Origin: Rhodoferax sp.
GTDB lineage: Bacteria > Pseudomonadota > Gammaproteobacteria > Burkholderiales > Burkholderiaceae_C
Assembly: GCF_030646845.1 (NCBI RefSeq)
Contig: NZ_JAUSLE010000032.1
Coordinates: forward strand, 1-64,000
Direction: 5' to 3'
Length of the DNA stretch: 64,000 bases
In this document: piece after piece, positions 37,079 to 47,063 of the stretch
How positions within the stretch are numbered: position 1 is the first letter of the stretch
Layout of the letters: every line of letters begins with the position of its first letter
The notes under the pieces: generated by a model
What the model was told of the DNA's origin: nothing
What the model saw: the letters and a program-made list of their open reading frames with translations, nothing else
Database searches by the model: none
Translations under genes and position numbers: made by a program

Positions 37079-37915
37079 TTATGCCGTCTGTTTGATGACC
37101 GTGTCTTCCAGTTTGACGGCCAACTGGGAGATTGCCAGGGCGGCCGGACAACCGGGGGTCGATTGAATCAATAACTGGCGCCGCATGATCGCCTGACGTA
37201 CCGAGGGGTCGGACGGAATGTCGCCCATATGGATCAGGCGAATTGGCCGTCCCGGTTCAGTGGTCACAAAGCGGTCCAGCACCTGCTGCAATTGCGTCGT
37301 AATGGCCCGACCATCGCCCAATCGGGCCGTCTGGTTGATCACCATGCGAATATTTTGCCGCTTTTGCTGGCCCACCAGCACCTTGATGGTGGCGTAGGCA
37401 TCGGTCAGCGAAGTGGGTTCGGGGGTGGCAACCACCAAGACCTCAGAGGCAAGGGAGACCGCAAAGAGGACGACGTCAGAAATGCCGGCGCCTGTGTCCA
37501 GCAAAACGATGTCGTAATGCGGCATCAGTCCACTGATGATGCGAAGGAAGTCATCGCGAACTTCGGGCGTCAGGCGTGAATACTCCACCATGCCGGAGCC
37601 TGCCAGCAAGACCGAAAAACCGCCCGGAGCCCGAACGATGGCTTCTTCGAGTTTGGCTTTCCCGGTGAACACATCATGCAGGGTGATCTTGGGGTACAGG
37701 TTGAGCACCACATCCAGGTTGGCCAGTCCCAGGTCGGCGTCCAGCACCAGAACACGATGCCCGCGTTTGGCCAGAGCTGCTGCCAGATTGGCCGAGACGA
37801 AGGTCTTGCCGACACCACCTTTGCCACTGGTGACCGCGAGCACTTTGCCAAGCGGTTTGAGGGGCACCGCGGTGGTGGCCACATTGTCTTGTGGCGGATT
37901 CAGGACATCGCTCAT
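37079..37915 (-). CDS. MinD/FlhG-like P-loop ATPase
   Basis: A protein of 278 residues. The deviant Walker A motif [20 protein letters not shown] is near residue 29, switch I is DADLGLANLD and Walker B is YDIVLLDTGAGIS. It resembles the FlhG/FleN (YlxH) branch of MinD ATPases, which set flagellar number or position, more than MinD itself. No flagellar gene is nearby. It is two bases downstream of a diguanylate cyclase gene in the same direction, so the two are probably co-transcribed. Confidence 0.88.
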   Translation of the reverse strand: MSDVLNPPQDNVATTAVPLKPLGKVLAVTSGKGGVGKTFVSANLAAALAKRGHRVLVLDADLGLANLDVVLNLYPKITLHDVFTGKAKLEEAIVRAPGGFSVLLAGSGMVEYSRLTPEVRDDFLRIISGLMPHYDIVLLDTGAGISDVVLFAVSLASEVLVVATPEPTSLTDAYATIKVLVGQQKRQNIRMVINQTARLGDGRAITTQLQQVLDRFVTTEPGRPIRLIHMGDIPSDPSVRQAIMRRQLLIQSTPGCPAALAISQLAVKLEDTVIKQTA

Positions 37916-37917
37916 TC

Positions 37918-38778
37918 TCAGTTCACCCTATTCATTGCGCCGCCTGCTGTAACACCCGATGCGTCATTGGGAACACTTGTGATCCACGCTGGATCACCCA
38001 TTGAGAGATGGCCGAACAACAGACTTTTTTCTTCTGCACTCACGGACAGCACCGGCGGCCGGTCGATGCATACCCGGTTGCGTCCCTCGGCCTTGGCCCG
38101 ATAGAGTTCGATATCAGCCCGATCAGTCCACAACGCGGTCGTAGAACGGATCCATTCGGGGGCATAGGCGCCGCCAATACTGACGGTCACCTGGATGCTG
38201 ACCAGCGGTGCGACGGAAATGGAGAGATTGCCCACCGCTTCGCGGATTCGTTCTGCCACGATCTTCCCGTATGAAGCCGGGCAGTTTGGCAGTATCGCGG
38301 CGAATTCCTCGCCACCGTAGCGTGCCACGGTATCCATCGGGCGCACACAGCTCGCCAGGCACCTGGCAACAGCCTGAAGCACATGATCTCCGGCCAAGTG
38401 GCCGTAAGTGTCATTGACCTTCTTGAAATGATCGATGTCCAGCATCAGCAGCAACGCGGACTCACCCGAACGGGCCACCACGTCAATTTCGCGGCTCAAC
38501 ACGTTGCGAAAATGGCGCCGATTGGCCAGGCCTGTCAGCGGGTCTTTCAGGGACAGTTCGCACAGGTTGTCAATGACGCTTTGCAGGTAGGCGACGGGAG
38601 ATTCTTCTGGATCCGGGAGGCTGCTTGCGGGGTCATGCTCCAGCAGCGCACGTGCATCGTCCAAGCGCAAATCACTCAGATTGATCATGGAGGAGACAGT
38701 CTCGGAAGTCACAGAATATGGAATATTGGACAATTTGAGTCTAACAGGAACGTTTTTGGTCTGCGATGGGAAATCCAT
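37918..38778 (-). CDS. Diguanylate cyclase (GGDEF)
   Basis: A protein of about 286 residues with a GGDEF domain. The active site is ARYGGEEFAAIL (155-159), and an allosteric I-site RPMD lies at 146-149, five residues before it. DPLTGLANRRHF and DIDHFKKVNDTYGH are the usual landmarks. It should make c-di-GMP and be feedback-inhibited. No sensor domain or membrane segment is obvious in the first 70 residues. The start at 38778 is chosen because GGGGA precedes it; ATGs at 38688 and 38904 are in frame. Confidence 0.9.
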   Translation of the reverse strand: MDFPSQTKNVPVRLKLSNIPYSVTSETVSSMINLSDLRLDDARALLEHDPASSLPDPEESPVAYLQSVIDNLCELSLKDPLTGLANRRHFRNVLSREIDVVARSGESALLLMLDIDHFKKVNDTYGHLAGDHVLQAVARCLASCVRPMDTVARYGGEEFAAILPNCPASYGKIVAERIREAVGNLSISVAPLVSIQVTVSIGGAYAPEWIRSTTALWTDRADIELYRAKAEGRNRVCIDRPPVLSVSAEEKSLLFGHLSMGDPAWITSVPNDASGVTAGGAMNRVN

Positions 38779-38902
38779 GGTTTTCCCCGTACTCATCAGC
38801 GTCACATAAGCTTCTACGGCACAAACGGCTTGTGCATCGGTGCGGCCGGTTGTGCGCTGGCAGCGATATGCTTCCTCCAACGATTTTCGGAGCACGACCC
38901 CC

Positions 38903-39397
38903 ATGATTCTCAGATTCTTTTTGCTTGCTGGATTTCTGGTCGCAGGCAATGGCCACGCGAAAGGGCCGTTTGCCGGAGAAGTCTCCTTTGTTTCGGATGG
39001 CGACACACTCTGGGTGCAGCCGGAGGCTGGTGGACCGCCGCGCAAGCTGCGCATTGATGGTATTGACGCCCCCGAGATCTGCCAGACCGGTGGCGTAGCG
39101 TCGCGCGAGGTGCTGGCGCAGCATGCGTTGCACAAGCGTGTATCGGTGTCCGTGCGGCGCTACGACAGCTATGGCCGGGGACTGGCGCGCATCCAGCTCG
39201 AGGATGACGATCTGGGCGCGCGGATGGTACGGGCAGGGCAGGCTTGGTCGTATCGCTGGCGCCGCAATCCCGGCCCCTACGCTGCAGAAGAGGCCGTTGC
39301 GCGCCAAAGCCGGCGCGGGTTGTTCGCGACCAACGACCCGCCTGAGTTGCCGCGCAGTTTTCGCCAACGTCACGGCCCGTGCCATGCGGTGAGGTGA
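38903..39397 (+). CDS. Secreted thermonuclease-like (SNase) protein
   Basis: A protein of 164 residues with a signal peptide (MILRFFLLAGFLVAGNGHA). The SNase core follows: VSFVSDGDTLWV, LRIDGIDAPEICQ, YDSYGRGLARIQL and ARMVRAGQAWSYRW, which contain the conserved Asp, Arg and Glu positions of staphylococcal nuclease. It is probably a periplasmic or secreted calcium-dependent nuclease. It is divergent from the diguanylate cyclase. Confidence 0.9.
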   Translation: MILRFFLLAGFLVAGNGHAKGPFAGEVSFVSDGDTLWVQPEAGGPPRKLRIDGIDAPEICQTGGVASREVLAQHALHKRVSVSVRRYDSYGRGLARIQLEDDDLGARMVRAGQAWSYRWRRNPGPYAAEEAVARQSRRGLFATNDPPELPRSFRQRHGPCHAVR

Positions 39398-39410
39398 TGA
39401 TGGCGACGCG

Positions 39411-40163
39411 TCAGTGCGACACGCCGCAGACGGTACACCCGGCCTGGCGCCCGATACGCATCTCGGTGAATTCCATGGCGCGGCCATCGAGCATCAGCAG
39501 CCGGCCCGTCAGTGGGCGACCGGCACCACTGAGCAGCTTGAGCGCCTCAGCTGCCTGCATGGAGCCGATGATGCCGACCAGTGGCGCGAAGACGCCCATC
39601 GTGGCGCAGCGGGTTTCTTCGAAGGTGGTGTCGGCCGGAAACACGCAGGCGTAACAAGGGGAAAGCGCATCGCGTGGGTCAAAAACACAGACCTGGGCAT
39701 CAAAGCGAATGGCGGCGCCAGAGACCAGCGGTTTGCGGTGTTTCACGCAGGCTGCGTTGATCGCATGGCGCGTGGCGAAGTTGTCGCAACAGTCCAGTAC
39801 CACATCCGCCTGCGCCACCAGCGTGTCGAGCAGCGCAGCGTCGGCACGTGCCACGATGGGCGTGACCTGCACTTCCGGATTGATGGCACCAATGGCCGTT
39901 TGTGCTGACTCAACCTTGGGTCGACCGACACGGCCCATGGTGTGGGCAATTTGCCTCTGCAAATTGGTCATGTCCACGGTGTCGTGGTCGATGACGGTGA
40001 TGTGGCCGACGCCCGAAGACCCCAAGTACAGCGCGACGGGCGACCCTAGACCACCAGCGCCCACAATCAGGGCATGGCTGCCCAAGATGCGCTCTTGGCC
40101 TTCAATCCCGATTTCATTGAGCAGGATATGGCGCGAATAGCGCAGAAGCTGGTCGTCCGTCAT
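39411..40163 (-). CDS. MoeB/ThiF-family adenylyltransferase
   Basis: A protein of 250 residues of the E1-like family. The adenylate motif is VGAGGLGSPVALYLGSSGVG. Two zinc pairs, CYAC and CTVC, are present. The family adenylates the C-terminus of a sulfur carrier such as MoaD or ThiS. No rhodanese extension or carrier gene is present here, so MoeB (molybdopterin) and ThiF (thiamine) cannot be separated. It lies nine bases after ctpA in the same direction. Confidence 0.92.
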   Translation of the reverse strand: MTDDQLLRYSRHILLNEIGIEGQERILGSHALIVGAGGLGSPVALYLGSSGVGHITVIDHDTVDMTNLQRQIAHTMGRVGRPKVESAQTAIGAINPEVQVTPIVARADAALLDTLVAQADVVLDCCDNFATRHAINAACVKHRKPLVSGAAIRFDAQVCVFDPRDALSPCYACVFPADTTFEETRCATMGVFAPLVGIIGSMQAAEALKLLSGAGRPLTGRLLMLDGRAMEFTEMRIGRQAGCTVCGVSH

Positions 40164-40171
40164 GTCGGCTT

Positions 40172-41644
40172 CTAGTCTTCTTTCTTCTCTTCCTTGCGTT
40201 CAACCGTGGTCTTGCTGGCGATGACGGTACGGCCTTTGAGCTGGTTGAGGGCCTGATTCAACTGGAAGTCCTTCTCGGACCCATACTCCGGGATCTTGCG
40301 CTCTGCCTGTGGCTTCTTGAGCTCTTCCTCCAGCTTCTTGAGGGCCTCTTCCCGAGCCTTTTCAGCAACAGGATCTTTCTTTTCAGCGCCCTGGCCATTG
40401 CTCAGGTGCTTTTCCAGATCGGCCTCGCGGGTGCGCAGTGCGGCAAACAAATTGCCTTCCTCACTCTCATCCACCATCACATCGGGCACGATCCCCTTGG
40501 CCTGGATGGACTTGCCGCTTGGCGTGTAGTAACGACTGGTGGTGAGCTTCAGGGCCGCGGTTGGGCAATTGTCCATGCGGAATGAAGGATCCAGGCAAAC
40601 CGCGGTCTGCACCGAGCCCTTGCCAAAAGTCTGATTGCCCAGAACCGTGGCGCGCTTGTGGTCTTGCAGCGCGCCCGCCACGATTTCGCTGGCTGAGGCA
40701 GAACCTTCGTTGACCAGTACCACCAGGGGCACGGTCTTCAGCGCGCCTTTGGTCACTTCGTGTAGCCGCTTCAGGGGATCGGCACCACCGCGGCGCTGGT
40801 AGAACTCGGGGGCCGCCTTGTAGGTGAACTTGCTTTCGGGCAACTGGCCGTTGGCCGACACCACGGTGACGTTCTCCGGCAAAAATGCCGCCGATACCGC
40901 CACGGCGGCGTCCAGGTAGCCACCGGGATCGTTGCGCAGGTCCAGCACCAGCCCCTTGACTTGGGGTTCCTGCTTGTAGATGTCTTCGACTTTGCGCGCG
41001 AAGTCTTCCACCGTGCGTTCCTGGAACTGACTCAGGCGAATCCAGGCGTAGCCCGGCTCAATCACCTTGCTCCGCACAGACTGGGTGCGGATCTCTTCGC
41101 GTGTGATTGTGACCGGGAAGGTTCGGTTCTCGGACTTGCGCAAGATGGTGAGAATCACCTTCGTATTGGGTTCGCCACGCATGCGCTTGACGCCTTCACT
41201 GAGTGCCAAGCCCTTCACTGGGGTGTCGCCGATCTTGATGATCAAGTCGTTGGGCTTGATGCCGGCCCGAAAAGCGGGCGAGCCCTCGATTGGCGATACG
41301 ACCTTGATCAGACCCTCTTCCTGGGAAATTTCGATGCCGACGCCGACAAATTTGCCGGTCGTGCCTTCGTTGAATTCCTTCAGTGCTTTTTTATCGAGGT
41401 ACTGCGAATGCGGGTCAAGACTGGACACCATGCCGACGATGGCGTCGGTAATGAGTTTCTTGTCGTCGACCGGCTCGACATAGTTGCTCTTGACCATGCC
41501 AAACACCGCAGCCAACTGCTGCAGCTCCTCCAGCGGCAACGGCGCCAGCGTGCCACGCGCCACCGTCTGCAGTGAAACAGTGGTCAACGCGCCAGCGACG
41601 ATGCCTAACGAAATCCAGCCTGTAATTTTCAGTTTTTGACCCAT
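40172..41644 (-). CDS. ctpA: Carboxyl-terminal processing protease, S41 family
   Basis: A protein of 490 residues. It has an N-terminal signal anchor (ISLGIVAGALTTVSLQT), then a PDZ domain (VVSPIEGSPAFRAGIKPNDL). The S41 protease core follows, with the nucleophile serine in NEGSASASEIVAGALQD and the general-base lysine in NQTFGKGSVQ. The C-terminal 80 residues are charged, with coiled-coil character (EALKKLEEELKKPQ). It acts in the periplasm on C-terminal ends of envelope proteins. It lies downstream of gpmA in the same direction, a common order in this group. Confidence 0.95.
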   Translation of the reverse strand: MGQKLKITGWISLGIVAGALTTVSLQTVARGTLAPLPLEELQQLAAVFGMVKSNYVEPVDDKKLITDAIVGMVSSLDPHSQYLDKKALKEFNEGTTGKFVGVGIEISQEEGLIKVVSPIEGSPAFRAGIKPNDLIIKIGDTPVKGLALSEGVKRMRGEPNTKVILTILRKSENRTFPVTITREEIRTQSVRSKVIEPGYAWIRLSQFQERTVEDFARKVEDIYKQEPQVKGLVLDLRNDPGGYLDAAVAVSAAFLPENVTVVSANGQLPESKFTYKAAPEFYQRRGGADPLKRLHEVTKGALKTVPLVVLVNEGSASASEIVAGALQDHKRATVLGNQTFGKGSVQTAVCLDPSFRMDNCPTAALKLTTSRYYTPSGKSIQAKGIVPDVMVDESEEGNLFAALRTREADLEKHLSNGQGAEKKDPVAEKAREEALKKLEEELKKPQAERKIPEYGSEKDFQLNQALNQLKGRTVIASKTTVERKEEKKED

Positions 41645-41711
41645 AAATATTCCTGTTCCAACTCAATATACACGGTTGGAGGCTGATCAGATGGGGTGGT
41701 TCCCCATTTAC

Positions 41712-42455
41712 TCAAGCTTTACCCTGAGATGCCACCGCAGCCGCCGCTTTGGCAGCTGCCTCGGCGTCGCCCAGGTAGTAATGGCGGATTGGTTTGAGCT
41801 CGTCGTCCAGCTCGTACACCAGCGGAATGCCGTTGGGGATGTTCAAGCCCACGATGTCGTCGTCCGAAATGTTGTCCAGGTATTTCACCAGCGCCCGGAT
41901 GGAGTTGCCGTGCGCCGCCACCACCACCCGTTTGCCGGCCTTGAGCGCCGGCGCCAGGGCCTCGTTCCAGAACGGCATGACCCGCGCCACCGTGTCTTTC
42001 AGGCATTCGGTCAGCGGGACCTGTTCCGGCTGCAGCCTGGCATAACGCAAATCGCCACGTTCGCAGCGCGGGTCGGTCGGCTCCAGTGCGGGCGGCGGGA
42101 TGTCATAGCTGCGTCGCCATGCCAGCACCTGCGCGTCGCCATATTTCTTGGCCGTCTCCGCTTTGTTGAGGCCCTGCAAGGCGCCATAGTGGCGCTCGTT
42201 TAGCCGCCAGCTGTTGACCACCGGCAGCCAGGTGCGGTCCATCTCGTCCAGCACGTGCCACAGGGTGCGGGTGGCGCGTTTGAGAACGCTGGTGTAAGCC
42301 ACATCAAATTCGTAGTTTTCCGCCTTGAGCAGGCGCCCGGCGTTTTTGGCCTGCTCAATGCCGGTGGGCGTCAGGTCGACGTCGGTCCAGCCGGTAAAAC
42401 GGTTGTCAAGGTTCCAAGTGGATTCGCCGTGGCGGATGAGAACTAGTTTGTGCAT
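41712..42455 (-). CDS. gpmA: 2,3-Bisphosphoglycerate-dependent phosphoglycerate mutase
   Basis: A protein of 247 residues. The phospho-histidine motif is [20 protein letters not shown], and the second histidine is in [16 protein letters not shown]. It interconverts 3- and 2-phosphoglycerate in glycolysis and gluconeogenesis. The ATG at 42455 ([10 protein letters not shown]) is the family start. It is divergent from the rhodanese-grxC-secB group. Confidence 0.96.
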   Translation of the reverse strand: MHKLVLIRHGESTWNLDNRFTGWTDVDLTPTGIEQAKNAGRLLKAENYEFDVAYTSVLKRATRTLWHVLDEMDRTWLPVVNSWRLNERHYGALQGLNKAETAKKYGDAQVLAWRRSYDIPPPALEPTDPRCERGDLRYARLQPEQVPLTECLKDTVARVMPFWNEALAPALKAGKRVVVAAHGNSIRALVKYLDNISDDDIVGLNIPNGIPLVYELDDELKPIRHYYLGDAEAAAKAAAAVASQGKA

Positions 42456-42592
42456 TGTGTTTTTCAGGGTCAAAAGCCATCGCGATGGCAATAACAGAGG
42501 TCGGGGTCGGGGTAAAACCGCCAATCGAATGCGCGGAGAACCCCCGCATTCTAAAATGAGCGGTTTACCGTCGGTTACTTACAAGGAACAAA

Positions 42593-43000
42593 GTGAAATT
42601 TATTCTCGACAACTGGATGATCATGTCCGTCGCGCTGGCCTCTGGTGCCATGCTGCTGTGGCCGGTGCTCAAGGGCGCCGCCGGAGGCTCGCTGACCGCG
42701 GCCGGTGCGGTTCAGCTCATCAACCACGAAAAGGCGGTGGTCATTGACGTGTGCGAAACCAGCGAGTTCGCGGCGGGCCACGTGGGCGGCGCCAAACACA
42801 TTCCCTTGAATCAGCTTGAAGAGAAACTGCCTGGCGTTGTGAAGAACAAGGCGCTGCCGCTCATTCTGGTCTGCCAGTCAGGCGCACGTTCGAACCGCGC
42901 CGTGGCGATTGCAAAAAAACTGGGATACGAGCAGGCCCAGTCTCTGGGTGGTGGCCTGAGCGCCTGGAAAGCGGCCAACCTGCCGGTCGAAAAAGCCTGA
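42593..43000 (+). CDS. Membrane-anchored rhodanese-like protein
   Basis: A protein of 135 residues starting with GTG, preceded by AAGGA. A transmembrane anchor covers residues 8-27, and a single rhodanese domain follows. The active cysteine is C94 in LVCQSGARSNRA, and the entry motif VIDVCETSEFAAGHVGGA is conserved. Such proteins transfer sulfane sulfur; the acceptor is unknown. It leads the rhodanese-grxC group upstream of secB and gpsA. Confidence 0.92.
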   Translation: MKFILDNWMIMSVALASGAMLLWPVLKGAAGGSLTAAGAVQLINHEKAVVIDVCETSEFAAGHVGGAKHIPLNQLEEKLPGVVKNKALPLILVCQSGARSNRAVAIAKKLGYEQAQSLGGGLSAWKAANLPVEKA

Positions 43001-43019
43001 TTGTCCAAGGAAAGCACCC

Positions 43020-43280
43020 ATGCAAGCCGTCAAGATGTACACCACCGCAGTCTGCCCTTACTGCGTTCGCGCCAAGCAGATTCTCAAGGCCAGGGGCGTT
43101 GAGCAAATTGAAGAAATCCGCATCGACACCGATCCGGACCTGCGCCACAAAATGATCGAGATCACGGGTCGGCGCACCGTGCCGCAGATTTTCATTGGCC
43201 AGACGCATGTCGGTGGCTGCGATGATCTGGTGGCGCTGGACGGGCAGGGGGGGTTGACGCCTCTGCTGAATGCCGCCTGA
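43020..43280 (+). CDS. grxC: Glutaredoxin 3
   Basis: A protein of 86 residues with the dithiol active site AVCPYCVRAKQIL (CPYC) and the glutathione-binding RRTVPQIFIGQTHVGGCDD. It reduces disulfides with glutathione in the cytoplasm. It lies 19 bases after the rhodanese gene and is followed by a terminator. Confidence 0.96.
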   Translation: MQAVKMYTTAVCPYCVRAKQILKARGVEQIEEIRIDTDPDLRHKMIEITGRRTVPQIFIGQTHVGGCDDLVALDGQGGLTPLLNAA

Positions 43281-43354
43281 TGGGTCTTGAAAGAGGCCCT
43301 GACGGCGGTCCACTGATTTTCACCTGAGATAATCTCGCTCGATCCTGATCGTGT

Positions 43355-43394
43355 GCCCGCTCAATCTATTCCAGACCAGAGCGGGCTTTGTTTT
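43355..43394 (+). terminator. Probable Rho-independent terminator between grxC and secB
   Basis: GCCCGCTC (43355-43362) pairs with GAGCGGGC (43379-43386) around a 16-base loop, followed by TTTGTTTT. The loop is long, so efficiency may be moderate. It lies 18 bases before the secB start. Confidence 0.7.
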
Positions 43395-43411
43395 GACTAG
43401 AAAGAAAAGCC

Positions 43412-43885
43412 ATGTCCGACCAACAAGCCCCCGTTTTCCAGATTCAGCGCGTCTACCTCAAGGAGGCGTCGCTGGAGCAGCCCAATTCACCCGCGATCCT
43501 GCTGGAGCAGGAATCTCCCACGGTGGATATCCAGCTGGGCGTGAATGCCTCGCCGGTGGCAGACGGCATTTTTGAGGTGAGTGTCACCGCGACCGTCCAG
43601 ACCAAAATCAAGGACAAAACCGTGTTTCTGGTGGAAGCCACGCAAGCCGGCATCTTTGAAATCCGTCATTTGCCGCAAGAGCAGATGAATCAGATCATGG
43701 GCATTGCCTGCCCGCAAATCGTGTACCCCTATCTGCGCGGCAACGTGGCAGACCTGATCCAGCGTGGTGGCTTTCCACCCGTGCATTTGTCGGAAATCAA
43801 CTTCCAGGCCATGTTCGAGCAGCAGCAGCTGCAAGTGCAACAGCAGGCCGCCGGTGAGGACGCTCCCCGTATCGTCACTCAGTAA
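43412..43885 (+). CDS. secB: Protein-export chaperone SecB
   Basis: A protein of 157 residues that keeps precursor proteins unfolded and delivers them to Sec[19 protein letters not shown] and the block [19 protein letters not shown] are the family signatures. The acidic SecA-binding patch and the C-terminal Gln-rich tail are present. It sits between grxC and gpsA as in many proteobacteria. Confidence 0.97.
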   Translation: MSDQQAPVFQIQRVYLKEASLEQPNSPAILLEQESPTVDIQLGVNASPVADGIFEVSVTATVQTKIKDKTVFLVEATQAGIFEIRHLPQEQMNQIMGIACPQIVYPYLRGNVADLIQRGGFPPVHLSEINFQAMFEQQQLQVQQQAAGEDAPRIVTQ

Positions 43886-43937
43886 GGGTTTGGAAGGTTT
43901 TGACCCTCTAGCCCCCGAATCCAGGGCTTGACGTGCT

Positions 43938-44957
43938 ATGAAAATAGTAGTTCTCGGGGCCGGTGCCTGGGGTACCGCGCTGGCGGTCAGCGCCGGCAGC
44001 AACCCGCTGGCCCAACACGCGGTGACGCTGTGGGCGCGCGATGTCGGGCAGGCCTCAGCCATGCAGGCGCAGCGCGAGAATGCCCGCTACCTGGGTGGCG
44101 TCGCGCTCCCGCCGACGCTGAGTGTCAGTTCAGTCAGTCCGGATCAGTTCGGCAGCCTCGTGTCCGACGCCGACCTGGTCATTGTCGCCACGCCGATGGC
44201 CGGCCTGCGCGCCATGCTGTTCCATCTGCAGGCCTGCCGCGTGCCGGTGGCCTGGTTGTGCAAGGGCTTCGAAGCGGCCCAGTCTTCAGAGTCTTTTGGG
44301 CTGCTAGCCCACGAGGTACAAGCGCAGATTGCTCCTGATTTGATAGCGGGTGTGCTCAGTGGCCCCAGCTTCGCGCAGGAGGTTGCGCGCGGCCAGCCGA
44401 CGGCCCTGGTGGCAGCCAGCGTTCATGCGTCGGTGCGCCAGGCGCTGGTGGATGCGTTTCACAGTCCCACCCTGCGGGTCTATGCCAATGACGATATCGT
44501 GGGCGTGGAAGTCGGCGGTGCGGTGAAGAATGTGCTGGCCATTGCCACTGGCCTGTGCGACGGCCTGAATCTGGGCCTGAATGCCCGGGCGGCGCTGATT
44601 ACCCGGGGACTGTCCGAGATGATGCGTCTGGGCGTGAGCCTGGGCGCACGGGCTGAAACGTTCATGGGCTTGAGTGGCCTGGGCGACCTGGTGCTCACCG
44701 CCACGGGCGACCTGTCGCGCAATCGGCAGGTCGGACTGGCGCTGGCCCGGGGCCAGACCCTGCAACAGGCGGTTGAATCACTGGGCCATGTGGCGGAGGG
44801 TGTTTATTGCGCCCGCACCGTGCTGCAGCGCGCGGCCGGTCTTGGCGTCGAGATGCCGATTGCGCAGGCCGTGGTGGCTTTGCTGGATGGCCAGATTCAA
44901 CCGGTTGAGGCAGTGGCGCTGCTGATGGGACGTGAGCCGACGGCAGAATTGCTGTGA
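43938..44957 (+). CDS. gpsA: Glycerol-3-phosphate dehydrogenase (NAD(P)+)
   Basis: A protein of 339 residues. The Rossmann motif is [15 protein letters not shown], and [19 protein letters not shown] and [16 protein letters not shown] carry the substrate-site lysine region. It makes sn-glycerol-3-phosphate for phospholipid synthesis. About residues 121-137 ([19 protein letters not shown]) are encoded by a reverse-oriented copy of the interspersed repeat, in a stretch where homologues vary in length. Confidence 0.96.
   Translation: MKIVVLGAGAWGTALAVSAGSNPLAQHAVTLWARDVGQASAMQAQRENARYLGGVALPPTLSVSSVSPDQFGSLVSDADLVIVATPMAGLRAMLFHLQACRVPVAWLCKGFEAAQSSESFGLLAHEVQAQIAPDLIAGVLSGPSFAQEVARGQPTALVAASVHASVRQALVDAFHSPTLRVYANDDIVGVEVGGAVKNVLAIATGLCDGLNLGLNARAALITRGLSEMMRLGVSLGARAETFMGLSGLGDLVLTATGDLSRNRQVGLALARGQTLQQAVESLGHVAEGVYCARTVLQRAAGLGVEMPIAQAVVALLDGQIQPVEAVALLMGREPTAELL
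44298..44347 (-). repeat. Interspersed repeat copy J, in frame inside gpsA
   Basis: On the minus strand it reads CGCTATCAAATCAGGAGC, then AATCTGCGCTTGTACCTCG, then TGGGCTAGCAGCCC. Both hairpin arms and the GCGC core are recognisable. It is the only clear copy in minus orientation, and it is translated as part of GpsA just before the conserved GVLSGPSFA motif. Confidence 0.7.
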
Positions 44958-44991
44958 ACAAGCCCTGATGTGAGACTCCTCGGAGACCCTG

Positions 44992-45882
44992 ATGACCCCC
45001 TATTTCGATTTTTCCCCTGATGCCGTGGCCGCTTTGGCCCGCGCCGATGCGGCGCGGGCTCTGCAGGAAGACGTGGGCGAAGGCGACCTCACGGCCGGTT
45101 TGATCGACCCGACTCGCCGGGCCCGTGCGCATGTGCTGGCGCGTGAAGCGGCTGTCATCTGCGGTGCCCCGTGGGCGCAGGCGGCACTGCAGCAACTCGA
45201 TCCAGACGTGCGCCTCAACTGGTTGGTGGGCGAGGGCCAGCGTTGCGCGCCCGATCAGGTGGTGCTCGAGATGGAAGGCTCGGCCCGCGCGCTGCTGACG
45301 GCGGAGCGCACGGCGCTCAACTTTCTGCAGTTGCTCAGTGCCGTGGCCACCAAAACCGCCAGCTATGTGCAGGCAGTGCAGGGTGTGCCGGCTGTTCCGG
45401 GTATTGGGGCCAAGCGTGCGCAAATCGTGGACACGCGCAAGACGCTGCCCGGTTTGCGCCTGGCGCAGAAATATGCGGTGCGCACCGGTGGCGGCACCAA
45501 TCACCGCATCGGTTTGTACGACGCCGTGCTGATCAAGGAAAACCACATTGCCGCAGCCGGTGGTGTGACGGCTGTGCTGCAGCGTGCGGCGCAATTGGCG
45601 CCGACCGCCAGGTTCATTGAAATCGAGGTGGAAACCCTGGCCCAGCTGGCAGAGGCCCTGAACGCCGGTGCGAGCATGGTCCTGCTCGACAACATGGACC
45701 TGGCGATGTTGCGTGAAGCCGTGCAGATCAATGCCGGGCGGGCGATACTGGAAGTGTCGGGCGGCGTGAACCTGTCCACCGTGCGCGACATTGCTGCCAC
45801 CGGTGTCGACCGCATCTCGATCGGTGCGTTGACCAAAGACGTCCAGGCCACTGATTTTTCCATGCGTTTCAAGGATCTGTGA
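44992..45882 (+). CDS. nadC: Nicotinate-nucleotide pyrophosphorylase
   Basis: A protein of 296 residues that converts quinolinate and PRPP to nicotinate mononucleotide. [15 protein letters not shown], the block [20 protein letters not shown] and the [10 protein letters not shown] motif are typical of the quinolinate phosphoribosyltransferase fold. Its stop overlaps the nadA start, so NadA product can pass directly to NadC within one transcript. Confidence 0.97.
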   Translation: MTPYFDFSPDAVAALARADAARALQEDVGEGDLTAGLIDPTRRARAHVLAREAAVICGAPWAQAALQQLDPDVRLNWLVGEGQRCAPDQVVLEMEGSARALLTAERTALNFLQLLSAVATKTASYVQAVQGVPAVPGIGAKRAQIVDTRKTLPGLRLAQKYAVRTGGGTNHRIGLYDAVLIKENHIAAAGGVTAVLQRAAQLAPTARFIEIEVETLAQLAEALNAGASMVLLDNMDLAMLREAVQINAGRAILEVSGGVNLSTVRDIAATGVDRISIGALTKDVQATDFSMRFKDL

Positions 45883-47018
45883 TGAGCACCATTTCCAATG
45901 CCATGAGGGATGTCGAATACGAGCAGCCGCAGCAGGATGCGATGCACAACGCTGGCGTTTGTGCGACCCGGCATGCCTGGGCGCGTGTGCCGGTAGAGCC
46001 CAGCCCAACCGAGCGCGCGGCGCTGAAAGACAAGATCCGCCGGCTGCTGAAGGAACGCAATGCGGTGATGGTGTCGCACTATTATGTGCATCCGGATTTG
46101 CAGGACTTGGCCGAAGAGACCGGCGGATTGGTGAGTGATTCGCTCGAAATGGCCCGCTTTGGCCGCGACCATCCCGCCACCACGCTGGTGGTGTCGGGCG
46201 TGCGCTTCATGGGCGAGACCTCCAAAATTCTGTCGCCGGAAAAGCGCGTCCTCATGCCGGACCTGGACGCCACCTGTTCGCTCGATCTGGGTTGCCCCAT
46301 TGACGAATTCAGTGCCTTCTGCGATGCCCACCCGGACCGCACCGTGGTGGTCTACGCTAACACCAGCGCGGCGGTGAAGGCGCGTTCCGACTGGCTGGTG
46401 ACGTCGAGCTGTGCGCTGGACATCGTGCGGGCGCTTAAAGACAAAGGGCACAAGATCCTGTGGGCGCCGGACCGCCATCTGGGCGGTTACATCCAGCGCG
46501 AAACCGGCGCCGACATGGTGATGTGGGGCGGCTCCTGCATCGTGCACGATGAGTTCAAGGCCTTTGAATTGCAGGCCTTGATGAAGGAGCATCCTGGTGC
46601 CAAGGTGCTGGTGCATCCCGAGTCACCGGCCGATGTGATCGCGCTGGCCGATGCGGTGGGCTCCACCTCGGGCATTCTCAAGGCAGCCCATGAGATGGAC
46701 GCCAAAGAGTTCATTGTGGCCACCGACAACGGCATGATGCACAAGCTGCGCACCCTAAACCCGGGCAAGGTTTTCCTGGAGGCGCCAACGGCCGGCAACA
46801 GCGCCACCTGCAAGAGCTGCGCCCATTGCCCCTGGATGGCCATGAACAGTCTGGCCGGCGTGGCGCAGGTGCTCGAAACCGGGGCCAACGAGATTCATGT
46901 GGACGCCGCCCTGGGTTTGCGCGCCCGGCTGCCGATTGACCGCATGCTGGCATTCACTGCCGCGCTGAAGGGCGGTCAGGATGCGGGTAGCCTGGTACCC
47001 CATATTGGGGCTGCTTAG
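45882..47018 (+). CDS. nadA: Quinolinate synthase A
   Basis: A protein of 378 residues. [35 protein letters not shown] and the late cysteine block [17 protein letters not shown] match the [4Fe-4S] enzyme that condenses iminoaspartate with dihydroxyacetone phosphate. The ATG at 45882 overlaps the nadC stop by one base, and a GTG one codon earlier is the alternative. Its partner nadB lies about 2 kb downstream on the other strand. Confidence 0.97.
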   Translation: MSTISNAMRDVEYEQPQQDAMHNAGVCATRHAWARVPVEPSPTERAALKDKIRRLLKERNAVMVSHYYVHPDLQDLAEETGGLVSDSLEMARFGRDHPATTLVVSGVRFMGETSKILSPEKRVLMPDLDATCSLDLGCPIDEFSAFCDAHPDRTVVVYANTSAAVKARSDWLVTSSCALDIVRALKDKGHKILWAPDRHLGGYIQRETGADMVMWGGSCIVHDEFKAFELQALMKEHPGAKVLVHPESPADVIALADAVGSTSGILKAAHEMDAKEFIVATDNGMMHKLRTLNPGKVFLEAPTAGNSATCKSCAHCPWMAMNSLAGVAQVLETGANEIHVDAALGLRARLPIDRMLAFTAALKGGQDAGSLVPHIGAA

Positions 47019-47020
47019 AC

Positions 47021-47040
47021 TGCTACTGAATTCGTAGCGT
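47021..47040 (+). repeat. Half-copy G of the interspersed repeat after nadA
   Basis: TGCTACTGAATTCGTAGCGT carries the first hairpin of the repeat; the core and second hairpin are replaced by unrelated sequence. It begins two bases after the nadA stop. Confidence 0.55.
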
Positions 47041-47063
47041 CTTTTCCCCGCTCACTCCCCCAG

